A stretch of DNA of 64,000 bases, taken from assembly GCA_033296705.1 (NCBI GenBank), contig MU856931.1, forward strand, positions 1 to 64,000, written 5' to 3'. Position numbers and translations under genes: made by a program. Numbering within the stretch: the stretch's first letter is position 1; every line of letters starts with the position of its first letter. Positions 21,161 to 32,556 of this stretch are shown here, one piece after another. Under the pieces are notes generated by a model, which was given only the letters and a program-made list of their open reading frames with translations, was not told where the DNA came from and did not search any database. The stretch comes from Chaetomidium leptoderma. Lineage: Eukaryota > Ascomycota > Sordariomycetes > Sordariales > Chaetomiaceae.

Positions 21161-22522
21161 ATGGTCAAAGCTGGTAAGAGCAACACGCCGTGGTTCTGCG
21201 CGATTTAAGTATCAGGGGGTCTGACATTGTCGACAGTTGTTGCCGGTGCCTCTGGCGGTATTGGACAGGTTTGTTTCGTCCCCAAAGTGTACTTGACAGC
21301 CGTCCGCTGACGAGACCCCCCCCAGCCTCTGTCGCTGCTCCTGAAGCTCTCTCCCCTCGTTGACGAGCTCGCCCTCTACGATGTCGTCAACACCCCCGGT
21401 GTCGCGGCCGATCTGTCGCACATCTCCTCCAACGCCGTAGGTGACAGGGCCCTAGAAACCGTCCTAAGTGTATGGACTTTTCCTGACATTGCTCGAACAG
21501 AAAACCGCTGGCTACCTCCCTGCCAACGACGGCGCCAAGGCTGCCTTCAAGGATGCCGACATCATCGTCATCCCGGCTGGCATTCCCCGTGCGTACTACC
21601 CGACGATGTAGCTTACAGGGCAAGACACTGACACCTCGTCACAGGCAAGCCCGGCATGACCCGTGACGACCTGTTCAACATCAACGCGGGTATCGTCAAG
21701 GGCCTGATCGAGGTCGCCGCAGAGGTCGCCCCCAAGGCCTTCATCCTGGTCATCTCCAACCCCGTCAACTCGACCGTCCCCATCGCGGCCGAGGTGCTCA
21801 AGGCCAAGGGCGTCTTCAACGCCCAGCGCCTCTTCGGCGTCACCACCCTCGACATTGTCCGCGCCGAGACCTTCGTCGCCGAGATTGCCGGCAAGAGCAA
21901 CCCCCAGGAGCTGACGGTGCCCGTCATTGGCGGCCACTCTGGCGAGACCATCGTCCCGCTGTTCAGCAAGGTTTCCCCCTCGGTCACCATCCCGGATGAC
22001 AAGTACGACGCTCTTGTCAACCGCGTCCAGTTTGGCGGCGACGAGGTCGTCAAGGCCAAGGATGGCCTCGGCTCTGCCACCCTCTCGATGGCGTATGCCG
22101 GCTACCGGTAAGCTTAGTGGGGACAAACCCGCCTTTCTAGTGTCTTAATGCTAATGACCGCTGTCTTATCCAGGTTCGCCGAGAAGCTCCTCAAGGCGCT
22201 TGCGGGTGCCAAGGGCCTGGTCGAGCCCAGCTACGTCTACCTCCCCGGCATCCCCGGCGGCAAGGAGATCCAGGAGAAGACCGGCGTCGACTTCTTCTCG
22301 GTTCCCATCGAGCTTGGCGTAAGCCCCCCCACCCTTCACCAGCAGACTTATAGTTCTCATGCTAACAAGTATATTTTCTAGCCCAACGGCGCCGAGAAGG
22401 CCGTCGACATCCTCGGCGACATCACCGAAAAGGAGAAGGAGCTTCTCAAGGCGGCGGTTGCGGGCCTGAAGGGCAACATCCAGAAGGGCGTCGACTTTGC
22501 CCACAACCCTCCCCAAAAGTGA
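21161..22522 (+). CDS. NAD-dependent malate dehydrogenase, probably cytosolic
   Basis: Interconverts malate and oxaloacetate with NAD. Seven exons: 21161-21173, 21237-21268, 21326-21436, 21501-21588, 21645-22107, 22174-22318 and 22382-22522; 330 residues. The protein starts MVKAVVAGASGGIGQPLSLL with the Rossmann glycine motif directly at the N-terminus, so there is no mitochondrial presequence. The C-terminus (PPQK) is not a peroxisomal PTS1. Substrate-binding loop: AGIPRKPGMTRDDLF; catalytic His in GGHSGETIVPL; NAD-site segment VISNPVNSTVPI. The first exon of 13 nt is very short but the phase fits exactly. Cytosolic location is inferred from the missing targeting signals. Confidence 0.95.
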
Positions 22523-23378
22523 ATACCCCCTACCTAGTTCGTGATGGCAAAAAAAAACCTACCCCCTTTTTGTTTTGAGGCAAAGACGGATTTTGCGAGG
22601 TTACCACGCGCGGTGGCTTGCAGTTAGTCCGAGCTGTCGTGGCCGGTAGAGCAAAATAGAAATGCCTTTGTTTTGCTTCTCTTTGGGGTCAGGTGGCTGA
22701 TTTGGTGTTTCTTTTTACTAGGTTGTAAGGGGTTGTTGAACTCTTCAGGACGAAGGGGATTGGGGTCTTTGGAGGCATTGATCCCCCCTCCTGCCTAGTA
22801 TTCCGTAACCCCCGGGCCAGCTATTGAGCTTTCGCATCTGAGCCGATGAAATTCCCGGGGAATGGCTATTGCCTTTCTCTCAGAATGCTCCTCCTTGTTA
22901 ATAGTACCCGTTAGTTGGTGATGGTCATGTGCGAAAAGAAATGGAGGAGTACTGTGACGGTTGCGCGGCGGTGGTGGTATTAAGCAAGCAAAGGTTGCCC
23001 ACGCGTTGGGTATATATATAAACGACCCCTAGAGAATCAAAAAATAAGCAAGTGTATGTACAAGAAGTATCACATGTCCACCGGCTGCTGCCATTTCTAC
23101 CCGCCCATTTTCCCAACGCCTTACGCCATCCATCGATAATCGCCTTCCGCCGCCTGTATGAAGCCGTACCTGTCTGTCTGTGCCAGGTCCTATGTAATGT
23201 CATGTCGTGTAATGCCGGCCCATCCACCCGTATATCTATCCGCCTAGATATCGCCGTCGCTGTCGTACCTTCTTTCCTCTATCATAGAAATCATGCTCTG
23301 TCCAGCTATGTTTGTTACACTAACTTGGCTTAGGAGGATTTGATGAGAGATTTGATGAGTTGGTCATGCCATGCCATG
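22523..23378. other. Intergenic region between convergent genes
   Basis: 3' flanks of malate dehydrogenase and Trs33. A TATATATATA run near 23010 and T-rich stretches may belong to 3' ends. No gene recognised. Confidence 0.5.
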
Positions 23379-24305
23379 TTACGCCGCCTTGGCCGGAAGT
23401 GTCTTGATCTGAAACACTGCGCTCGGCAGCTCTGTCGTCTCGGCGTGCACTGTTGCTGTGATGCCTAGGGCTGCTAGCGCGCCGCGGACGATACCACATG
23501 GGACGTGGAGGAACTTTATCGTTTTCACTCTTTGGTTAGTTGTGGTGTTTTGGGTTTAAGAGGGGGAGGGGAGGGGAGGGGGAATTACCGGCTGGGCGCG
23601 GAGGACTGCCTGGCTGTTTGCTTCGGCGCTCATCCGGGAAAAAGGCCGGAAGGCGTTGTCTGTTAGGACGTAGACTCCCTTTTTTCACATAGGTTAGTCA
23701 GTTTGGTATGGGAGAGGAGACCGGGAGAGCGAAAGCATACCCTGTGGTTGGTCTTGAGGTTGTCGATTTGCTTTCGGAAGACCAGTGTCCAGAGGTCTTT
23801 GCAGAGGAACTTGATGACGTCGAGCGTGTCGTTGAAGCGCGGTCTGTCGCGGGAGAATCTGCCGTACACGTACTGTCAGACACCAACCCCGCTGTCCCTC
23901 CCTCCTATACAGTGGGACGGAAAGTGAGGAAGAAGCAACACACCTCTCCACCAACCCCTGCCCAACCCGATACCCAATCCCCTCCAACCGCCAAAACACA
24001 GCCTCCCTCTCCTCATCCTCATCCATCACCGTCTCGGTCCCTCTCTCTACCCCTGCCGTACTACTACTCCCCGGCGGCCCAGTCACCGTCACCACAGCAT
24101 TCGTCCCATTCTCGGCATCCCCCCGACCCGCGGCCGCCAACAACCCCCCCTCCTCCTCCTCGCGCGCCACCGCCTCCAGCTCGTTGGACACGCGATAGGC
24201 CATGGGCACGAGCTCGATGAGCAGGAAATCGAGGCATGACGACGACAGGAAGCGGGCGGTTGGGTCGGAGGAGTTGTAGGGGGGCATTACCGGGTCGAAG
24301 GACAT
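23379..24305 (-). CDS. TRS33: TRAPP complex subunit Trs33 (TRAPPC6)
   Basis: Core subunit of the TRAPP tether and exchange-factor complexes that activate Rab1/Ypt1 at the Golgi. Four exons: 24305-23944, 23858-23741, 23678-23589 and 23513-23379; 234 residues. Residues 15-50 match the Bet3-fold start (FLLIELVPMAYRV). The signature follows: GYRVGQGLVERFSRD, IKFLCKDLWTLVFRKQIDNL, then GVYVLTDNAFRPFSRMS and FLHVPCGIVRGALAALGI. The second intron has an AAAAAG acceptor preceded by a good ACTAAC branch site. A 60-residue acidic and Ala/Gly insert (EEEEGGLLAAAG) makes it longer than the human protein (about 160), as is usual in filamentous fungi. Confidence 0.94.
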
Positions 24306-25133
24306 TTTGGGTTTCTTTTTCGTCTTTCTTTTTTCTTGTTGTCTGGTTCGATTCGGGTGGTATGGGGTTGGTTGGTTTGGTGTTGCAGAGGGGTTTGGTC
24401 GTCGTCTTCGTCTCGGAGGTGTCAACGGTAAGAAGGATGCGACGGCTTGGGCGCTGCGGGGTGCAGGGCGGATGATCGCGGCTGGTGGTGTGATGGTGAA
24501 ATATTGCGCATTGGTAGGTTGTTCGGGATTCTATGTAGGCTTGCACAGGCGCAAAGCGTGGTGAGTCTGTAGCAGTCGGGCTGTCTCGAGTGTTCGGATG
24601 CTGAAGCTTGGAAAGTCGAGAGACATCCAATGCGCATGCGGTTGAGCTCCGAGCTGCAACAGTCTTGGTATGCACATACCCGGAATGTGCTTAACCAGCA
24701 TGAACCAGGGGTCACAACACCAACTTCACACTCACCCCCGCCAGGTTGATAAAAAGCCATTGCATTGGCGGTTTCAGCCAAACCCTCCATCAAGTGAGTG
24801 GATGGCGCGCCGAAACCATTGGTATCTAATCCTGCCCCTGAAAACAGCCAGGACGAGAGGAGCCTCAGTCCCCTCGCTTTGACCCAAATGTCCCCCTGAT
24901 GAACTCCGCCCAACTCTGATCCACGATTACAGTATCGACACAACCCCCCCCCCCTCCTCCCCGCCCCAACGCCTACCAATGCCTAGCTCACCTCGCCTGC
25001 AAGTTCAAAATGCTGGAAATATGGCACAAAGAAGAGACCAAGTCTGGCAATAGCCTTGCCCTGCTGCTGACTCGGAACAGAGAAAATATTGTGCCGCAGC
25101 TTAGCGCCGGGCTCTCTTCGGAGTCCCATGCTG
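24306..25133. other. Intergenic region
   Basis: 5' flank of Trs33 and 3' flank of the SUMO ligase gene (both on the minus strand). Nothing recognised beyond T-rich and C-rich runs. Confidence 0.5.
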
Positions 25134-27186
25134 CTAGTATGAGAATCCAGTGCCGTAGTTTGCGCGCTTCACCGGGCGCGGCGGCTCGTCATCGTCGTCC
25201 GACAAAGTCAAGTCAATGACCTCGGGGGCCGGGCGCTTGTTTGACGACCTGGGAGCGGCTGACGTATCTCGAGATGCGACGCTTGTTGGTGTCGCTAGGT
25301 GTGGCGTGGGCATGGAAGCCAAACCGGGAGCCGTCGTGCTCCTACCCGCCGACTTGGTGACTTCCGAGATGACAATTTCGTCGTCGTCGACGTAGCTCGC
25401 GTCGTGGTTGGGTGTTACTTGCTTCTTCTTTGCACCCGGCACGGCCCACTCGCCGTTTGGCTCAATCGTGACCTGCTCGACCGACTCGGAAGTCTGAGCC
25501 AGAATTTGACGCGCGTACCTGGGTCTGGTTAGCGTTCCATCTGCGAGGCCGCGCTCCCAGAGCAAGGGTAAAACTCACTCATCAATGGCCAGCTGCTCAA
25601 ACGGCGCAGGCTTGTTGCAGATGGGACACAACCACTGTGGCCCCTGCTCCTGCAGTTGAAGGTACGACGTCGCGTCAAAGCATTGGATATGATTGCAGCT
25701 GACGCCGCGGCACGGCAGCTTGAGCCTCATGTAGGAAAGCGGACACTTGAGGCTCAGGTTCTGCGACGTGGCAACCACGTCGGGGTCGCTGGCCTTTTTC
25801 GTGACTGGGACATGTCAGCGCGGGTCGCGGGTCGCGGGTCGCGGTTGCACACGAAACAAAGGGACGACTCACTCTCAGCCACGACTGACTCTTTGCGAAT
25901 CTTCTTCTGGATCTGAGCAACCAGCGTCTCGATAGGGACGGATTTGCAGACAACCAGGCCCAGGTAGAACTTCTGCGCACCGCGTTAGCAAACCGTCTCA
26001 TCAACCCTTCCCAATCCATACCTCTGAGCTCCGACTATGAGACGCTGCGCCTACCTTCTGAGTCAGCGCGTAGGTGAGCTCGACGTTGTTGGTGTAGCTG
26101 GCGGGTCTCAGGCGCAGCGAGTCCGTGATGTCAACCGGTCTAGTAGACCCGGGTTTGTTCTTCAGGCCACGCAGGTTCGCCTTAATGTCCCCGCCGTTCA
26201 CCTTGAGCTCGCACTGGTACGGGAATGCGATGTCTTGGACTCCTTGATTGCCGGCCACGCAGAGCACCATGACTCTCATGGTCCGGTCGTTGAGGCACAG
26301 CTGGAGCGCCGGTTGATCCTGGACGCGAATGGAAATGCGCTCCGAGTTGCGATGCGCCGCCATCACTGAGCCTAGTTAGCCAGCCGGCGTATTAGCGGAG
26401 CGGAGGAAGCGGGATAACCCGAGACTCACCCTCAAGAGCCCTGACATCGCCGACCTGGTATTTTAATTCGTAGAACGGGCTCGGCTTGTAGGCGATGGTC
26501 GGCGCGACCAGCCCGGCGTTGGGTCGCAACCGGGCGGTCGGCCCGTTTGGCGGCGCTTGGTACGGAGGCGCCGGCGGGTTTTGCGATCTCAGCCCGTTGA
26601 GGGCGCCGTAGCCAGACTGGCCGTATGAAGCCATGGCATAGTTGGGAGGTGTCTGGGGCCGCGCGGTCTGATAGTATGACGACTGCGGTAATGGCTGTGA
26701 CCGGAGTTGTGATTGAGATGGCGGCGGTGGTGGGGGCGGCGGTTGTGACCGGGTTTGCGAGATAAGTGAAGGCGGGACGTAAATTGACGCCCGCGTCACT
26801 ATGCTCTCTCGGATTTCATGTAGCCGCTCCCAGTCCCGGGTATCACTGCATAAGTTGACCTCTGGTTGCCAATTGTGAGCCATGGCGCGATGAAGGCGGT
26901 GGTGTGTCCATGGATCATGGAGAGAGTGAGTTGGGTGGGGTGGGGGCTGTGTGGGAGGAAGGGAAAAGCAAAACAGCAAAGGCAAGAAATCTGGCATCCT
27001 AGAATTCCCCTGCGGGCCAAAGAAGTCTTCTTACTCACGCTGAATGATGCGTCTCTGGAGGTCGCTTTTGTTTCCCGTCTTGGGAATGCCATTCACGGCG
27101 CAGATGGACTGAAGGATAGCCTTTGAGATGGCGGGCACTTGGATGGTCCGGACGAGGCTCTGGACCTCTACGGCTTTGTCGTCCAT
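25134..27186 (-). CDS. PIAS/Siz-family SUMO E3 ligase (SP-RING)
   Basis: SUMO ligase that helps Ubc9 attach SUMO to nuclear targets. Six exons: 27186-27039, 26861-26430, 26365-26055, 25972-25873, 25804-25579 and 25518-25134; 533 residues. Residues 1-50 are a SAP DNA-binding domain (ILQSICAVNGIPKTGNKSDL). A Pro/Gln-rich linker follows. The PINIT domain covers about residues 160-330 (PFYELKYQVGDV, YTNNVELTYALTQK). The SP-RING spans about residues 340-395 with its Cys/His set CPLSYMRLKLPC...CNHIQCFDA...CPIC. The tail holds a SUMO-interacting-type motif VIDLTLSDDDDE. The first acceptor is ambiguous: CCAG at 26862 was chosen because a CTCAC branch site precedes it and the SAP-linker length fits; a downstream GCAG used with a GTAAGA donor also stays in frame. 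Confidence 0.9.
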
Positions 27187-27872
27187 GGCCCTGGAGATGG
27201 CAAAATGCCCGAGCCTAAAATGACCAAGATAGAAGATAGCAGCGGACGGAGTGATGGCAGTGACTAGGAAGGCGCGACGCAGCCAACCCCCGCGGGTGCC
27301 CGATCAAGGCTGCAGTTTGTAGTGTTTCGTTTGCTGCGGGTTCCAAGGGTGTTGCGGGTGCGCGCAGGCCCGAGTATGGAAGGGTATCTGCGCCCTTTGT
27401 TCAGCGGCATCAATACCATGAACACCCGGTGCCTGGGCGTGCGTGCGCGTGGCTGAAGCTGTGTCTGTCTTTTCTGTTGGATCTCGATTCTCGACCCATG
27501 GCTCGGGCGTGTCGTCGACACAAAAGGGCGGTAGTTCGCGGCAGAAAACGCCCGATCCCAAAGGAGTCAACGGTTGCCTTGTGACAGGGGGTCTCCGAGT
27601 CCTCGAATGAATGTGGGAAAAGTACTGGCTACAAGGTCCAGCAGAGAGCTTGGCAATTTTGTTTTCGAGGTCAAGGCACGCTGGGCCGCCGGCGCAGGAG
27701 GCCCACTTTATGTACCTGTACTTCCTGCCTCTGCGTCTGGCCCGGTTCAGATCGAAAATTTCGACCACCTGCTCATGCTTATATCCGGGTTATTTTCCCC
27801 CACCACCACCGATTCTCACCGAGACAACCCAAGTGAACTCTTTGTTGCGATACAGCAGGTCACACGAAAAAA
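27187..27872. other. Divergent promoter, SUMO ligase and DUF2423 gene
   Basis: 686 bp shared by two divergent genes. No recognisable factor site or RNA gene was seen. Confidence 0.5.
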
Positions 27873-28326
27873 ATGGCAAAGAGCTCAAGATCAAGCGTCA
27901 TCAAGACAAACAACCGGCGGCTCAAGGCGAATGTTTTTGGGCCGGTCGAGGCCGCGCGGGCACAGCGCCTCTCTGCAAGACTGCAAGCCCTCGCTGCTGA
28001 GCCCAAGCCGCAGAAGGATGTTGAAATGAACGAAGGTATGTCGAGTTTCATCTCATCGACACAGCATGTAAAGCCAATGCTAATAAACCCCTGCAGAGCC
28101 CGTGGTGGACGAGGCCAAGGAGCCCGTTGCTCAGAAGGACGACAGTAAGTTTGTGCTGTGGAAGATCAGAGGACATGTCGGCTGACTTTTCACAACAGCC
28201 ATGGAGGTCGATGGTGCTAAGCCGGCAGACAAGAAGCCGAATGGCAAGAAGAAGGTCGAGAAGCGGAGAGGCAAGAAGTCGTCGATTGTCTTTCCCACGA
28301 GAGGCCCGAAGAAGAGCAAGAAATGA
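27873..28326 (+). CDS. DUF2423 (LLP-like) ribosome-biogenesis protein
   Basis: Small basic nuclear protein of the DUF2423 family, related to yeast YBL028C and the animal LLP homologue; linked to pre-60S particles. Three exons, 27873-28035, 28097-28144 and 28199-28326; 112 residues. The N-terminus MAKSSRSSVIKTNNRRLK with VFGPVEAARAQRLSARL is the family signature. The middle is acidic and disordered; the end is Lys-rich with SSIVFPTRGPKKSKK. The middle exon is only 48 nt. A nucleolar role is inferred from the family. Confidence 0.88.
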
Positions 28327-29172
28327 AGGATCCCAGGACCTGACGTCTGTATTGTCTTGGTTTGAAGGGTCGTCACGGGACTCTACTCATCTTTTAACGA
28401 CCTACGAGCGTATGCGGACCGTCTTGATCTGACACCGACGAGGTCAGAACGGAGGTCGGCCGGGCCCGAGCTGTGAAGGGTGAAGGAAGAAAGGCGTCTT
28501 CCATGGCCATGATGAGCCTATCACATTGACCATTTATGTTGCTCGCCGCCGTGGCTGCTGGGTGGAAAACAGACACCGCCCATGTCGGGGGTGGCCAGGA
28601 AGGAGGGGAGACAGGACCAGTCCGACCAGATACCCTACCTCTACGGTAGTGAGTCGAGTTTAGCATTCGACACACCAGTTTCTGAGATGGAGTTGAGAAA
28701 GCAATTATAGCATACATGCAGGATTCTCCTAATCATTACGGTGTGGACTCGACGATTGACAAAGAAACTCGACTCCACTCATCCTATCTGTCATGTCCTA
28801 CCCTGTCCCCCTCGTGCTGATATCGCCGCCCAGCGCCGTAACTGATTCCCAGCGTGGCGGTACAGTACGGTAACGCTCGGCTACAGCCGCTCCAGGGCGT
28901 TAGCGGGGCTCGTGGCACAACACAGGGTCCATTTCTTGGCTCGAATCCATCCCCCTCCATGCATCCAATCACCACCCTCAGCTTCAATGAGACCCCGGAG
29001 AGTCGAGCCCGAAGGGTTCATGGAAAGCGACACCAATCTTCTTGAGGGAGTGGGATATCCGTGGGACTTGTGCGCGCATTGATCATAGTTATTGATCATG
29101 GCCTCTGACCCCAATTGACCTCCTTCCCCACGTTATTCTCCCGCAATCTCCCCTCGGCGCACTCCCGTGGAG
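28327..29172. other. Intergenic region
   Basis: 3' flank of the DUF2423 gene and promoter of las21. Nothing recognised. Confidence 0.5.
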
Positions 29173-32100
29173 ATGACGGCGCGTCGCAGTCGCGATGGAA
29201 CCCTGAGCTCCGCGCTGCTGCTCGTCGCCAACGTCCTCGTTCCGGCCGCGATCCTCGTATTTGCGACCGGCTTCTTTCCGTACAAACCGCTGCTTTCCGG
29301 CCTGGCCAGCTACGATACCGTGACCGAGTATGGCGACCCTCCGGCCGCGCCGTTCGACAGGCTCGTCTTCATGGTGATCGACGCCCTACGAAGGTACCGC
29401 CGACACCCTATGGCTTCATCCCGGAAGTAACCGTCGTTGACTGGTTGAAACAGTGACTTTGTCTACACCCCAGACAGCGGCTTCCAATTCACGCAATCGT
29501 AGGCTCCGTTCTTACTGTTGGGTCAGCGACGCGCCATCTGACAGGCTAGCTAGGCTCATCCGCGATGGCGCCGCCCTCCCCTTCACGGCGCATGCCACCT
29601 CCCCGACCGTCACAATGCCCCGGCTCAAGGCGATAACGACGGGCTCGATCCCCTCCTTCCTCGACGTCGTTCTCAACCTCGACGAGGGAGACGAGAGCTC
29701 GAGTCTGGCGTCGCAAGATACATGGCTGGCGCAGATGAAGGCCAAGGGCACGGGAAAGCTGGTCATGTATGGGGACGATACGTGGTTGAAGCTGTTCCCA
29801 GGGACCTTTGATCGCGCCGATGGGACAACCAGCTTTTTTGTTTCGGTGAGCATGGCATGCTACTCAGGGGTGGAGAAAGCAGGGGCTGACGGCCGCAGGA
29901 CTTCACCGAGGTGGACAACAATGTCACCCGCCACATCGCAGACGAGCTCAAAGGGGATGACTGGAATACCATGGTTCTGCATTATCTTGGGCTAGATCAC
30001 ATCGGCCACAAGGGAGGGCCGAGAAGGTAGGGCTGCTCTAGTATAGGGGCCGACGGCTGCTAACCCTCTCAGTCCCCACATGGTGGTGAAGCAGCGCGAG
30101 ATGGATGGCATCGTCCGTCAGATATATACCGCCATCGAGTCGGAAGACCACTTGAGCTCGACTCTGTTTGTGGTCTGCGGCGACCACGGGATGAACGACG
30201 CCGGCAACCACGGGGCATCGTCTCCTGGAGAGACGTCGCCAGCCTTGGTGTTTATGTCGCCGAAACTTAGAAGCCTAAAGAGCAACCTGCAGTCGCCCGT
30301 GCCGGAAGACCAGAGCTTTCAGTACTACAGCACTGTCGAGCAGTCCGATCTTGCCCCGACGCTCGCCGCTCTGTTGGGGTTTCCTGTGCCTAAGAATAAC
30401 CTGGGGGCTCTCATCCCCGAGTTTCTACCGTTCTGGAAGAGTAGGCTTGATGATTCCGACATTCGTGGACTTTGTTGACATTTGCTCAGAACAGGATCAG
30501 ATCCAGCTCCTGATGCGGAATGCTCGCCAGATCCTGGACATCGTTCTCGCCGTGTTTGGCGAGCAGATTCTAGAGTCGGACGCCATCACCGAGTCCAGGG
30601 CCGACTACCAGGAACTGGCGCACGGCTGGAAGGACCTGGCTGACGGCTATGGCAAGGGCATGCACGGCGAGGGCACCTCGAAACTGGTAGCTTCTGTTAC
30701 CAAGGTACGTCTCAGACACAACAGACGCTGGTGACGAGACTAACAGGGATCCAGTGGCTTCAAAATGCCCAGAATGTTCTTAGCAGCATGGCCAGCAACT
30801 ACGACATGCCCAGGCTCTTCTTGGGGCAAGCTGCTGCCGTCACGGCTCTAGTCGCTGCTGTCATCGCTGCAGCGCGGTGTGCCAGCGGCCAAGCTGCTTC
30901 GTTCATTCCCATTTCCGGTATTCTCGTTGCCTACGGCGTGATGATGTTTGCAAGCAGCTATGTCGAAGAAGAGCAGCACTTCTGGTACTGGGCAACGACT
31001 GCGTGGTTTGCCTATCTCGGCGTTAGGAGGTTCAGGCGGTAGGACAACCCCCCCTCCTCCCCGGCCTTTGCTCACTCTTTATAGGGGCAATACATCCGCA
31101 CTACTCCAAATTCTTTCAACCACAGCCCTGCTCCTTGCCACGCGTATCATCAGAAGCTGGAACCAGACGGGTCAGAAGTTTGCGGGCGAGCCAGACATTG
31201 TCAAGATCTACCTCCACACCAACCCGGCTCTGCTCTGGTGTCTCATCGGGGCCACCTATTTCTGGGTCCACCAGAACCTCATCTACGGCCTCAGCGGCCT
31301 GCCCATCTGGTTTAGCTTCTCAACCGCGACGGGCCTCGTCCTGGCCGCTTTCACCTTCAAGGTGGCCTTTACGCTGGAAGATGCCCCGGAGCTGGTGACC
31401 GAATTCGCCCGCCGGTTACTCGAGCTGAACTTTAGCCAAGGCGCCACCCTCATCGCCCGCGCCCGCGCCGTATTTATGGGGCTCGCCCTTCTCACCGGCA
31501 TAACCCTCTTTTTCATGCTCACCCGCCGACGCATCTCCCTCGGGCAAAATGGTAGGTTCCTCTTTCCCCCTTTTCGACCTCCACCACCCTTACTAAGAAC
31601 ACCCCCCCAACCAGGCCCATCCACCCTCCTAACCCTCTACACCCTCCTCGCCCTGACCCAGTCCCGCGCGACCAACATCCCGCTCTACCTGCTCTTCAAC
31701 CTCCAACACCGCCTCCTCTCGTCCCCGTCCTCCCTCGCCACGCTCTCCCCGACCGAGCTGAGCACCACCGCCCTGCTCCTCCAGCACGCCGCCTTCTTCG
31801 CCTCGGGCGGCTCCAACTCGATCGCGTCGGTCGACCTGTCGAGCGCGTACAACGGCATCGCCAGCTTCGATGCGGCTGCCGTGGGTGTCCTGACCTTTGT
31901 GGGGAACTGGGCGGGGAGTGTGTGGTGGGCGTTGGCGGGCGTTTCGTGGTTGCTGGCTTGTTCTTCTTCTCTTTCTGGACAGCAGCGCGAAGATGGCCGC
32001 CGCTGGGGATTGTGGAAGGGCCATGTGGCGGTGCTGACGGTGTTTGTGGCCGGCAGTGTGGCGGCTGTCATGGCGGCTTGCACGGTGCTGCGGACGCATC

Positions 32101-32231
32101 TGTTTGTGTGGACGGTGTTTTCGCCCATGTATTTGTATTGTGTGGCGTGGAGTCTGGGGGTGCATTTGGTGGTGAATGTTGGGTTGGGAGGGGTGGTTTA
32201 CTGGTTGGGGGTTGTGGAGGGGGGGGCTTAA
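29173..32231 (+). CDS. LAS21: GPI ethanolamine phosphate transferase 2 (Las21/Gpi7)
   Basis: Adds phosphoethanolamine to the second mannose of the GPI anchor precursor in the ER. Nine exons: 29173-29393, 29454-29498, 29554-29845, 29899-30026, 30073-30440, 30490-30704, 30755-31038, 31085-31551 and 31615-32231; 878 residues. After an N-terminal membrane anchor, the alkaline-phosphatase-like lumenal domain shows VIDALRSDFVYT (metal Asp), ATSPTVTMPRLKAITTG (catalytic Thr), LHYLGLDHIGHKGGPR and FVVCGDHGMND. The C-terminal half has about ten membrane helices. Every junction keeps the phase and rebuilds the family sequence. The exon 7 acceptor is the second AG after the CTAAC branch site, because the first would shift the frame. 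Converges on the condensin gene, 209 bp away. Confidence 0.96.
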
Positions 32232-32440
32232 AGAGGGGGGGGGAGGGGGGGTTTCGAATGCCGATATATCCCATGGTTTGTATGGAATGAGGAGGCAAGT
32301 AGGAGAAGAGGGTTGTGTCGAATAAAGCGTGCCATCATCATATTTGAATTCGTACCCGAACAAAAAACCTAGCATCATGTAATATCAGCCCCCCCATGTC
32401 CTACACCATCCATCCGCCCATACCCATACAGTTAAACCCC

Positions 32441-32523
32441 TCACAACTCCTCCTCCTCCTCCTCCTCCGACAACAGCTCATCAACAAGACTCTGCTCCCT
32501 CGACCGATGCACCACCGTCCCCG

Positions 32524-32556
<33 letters not shown>
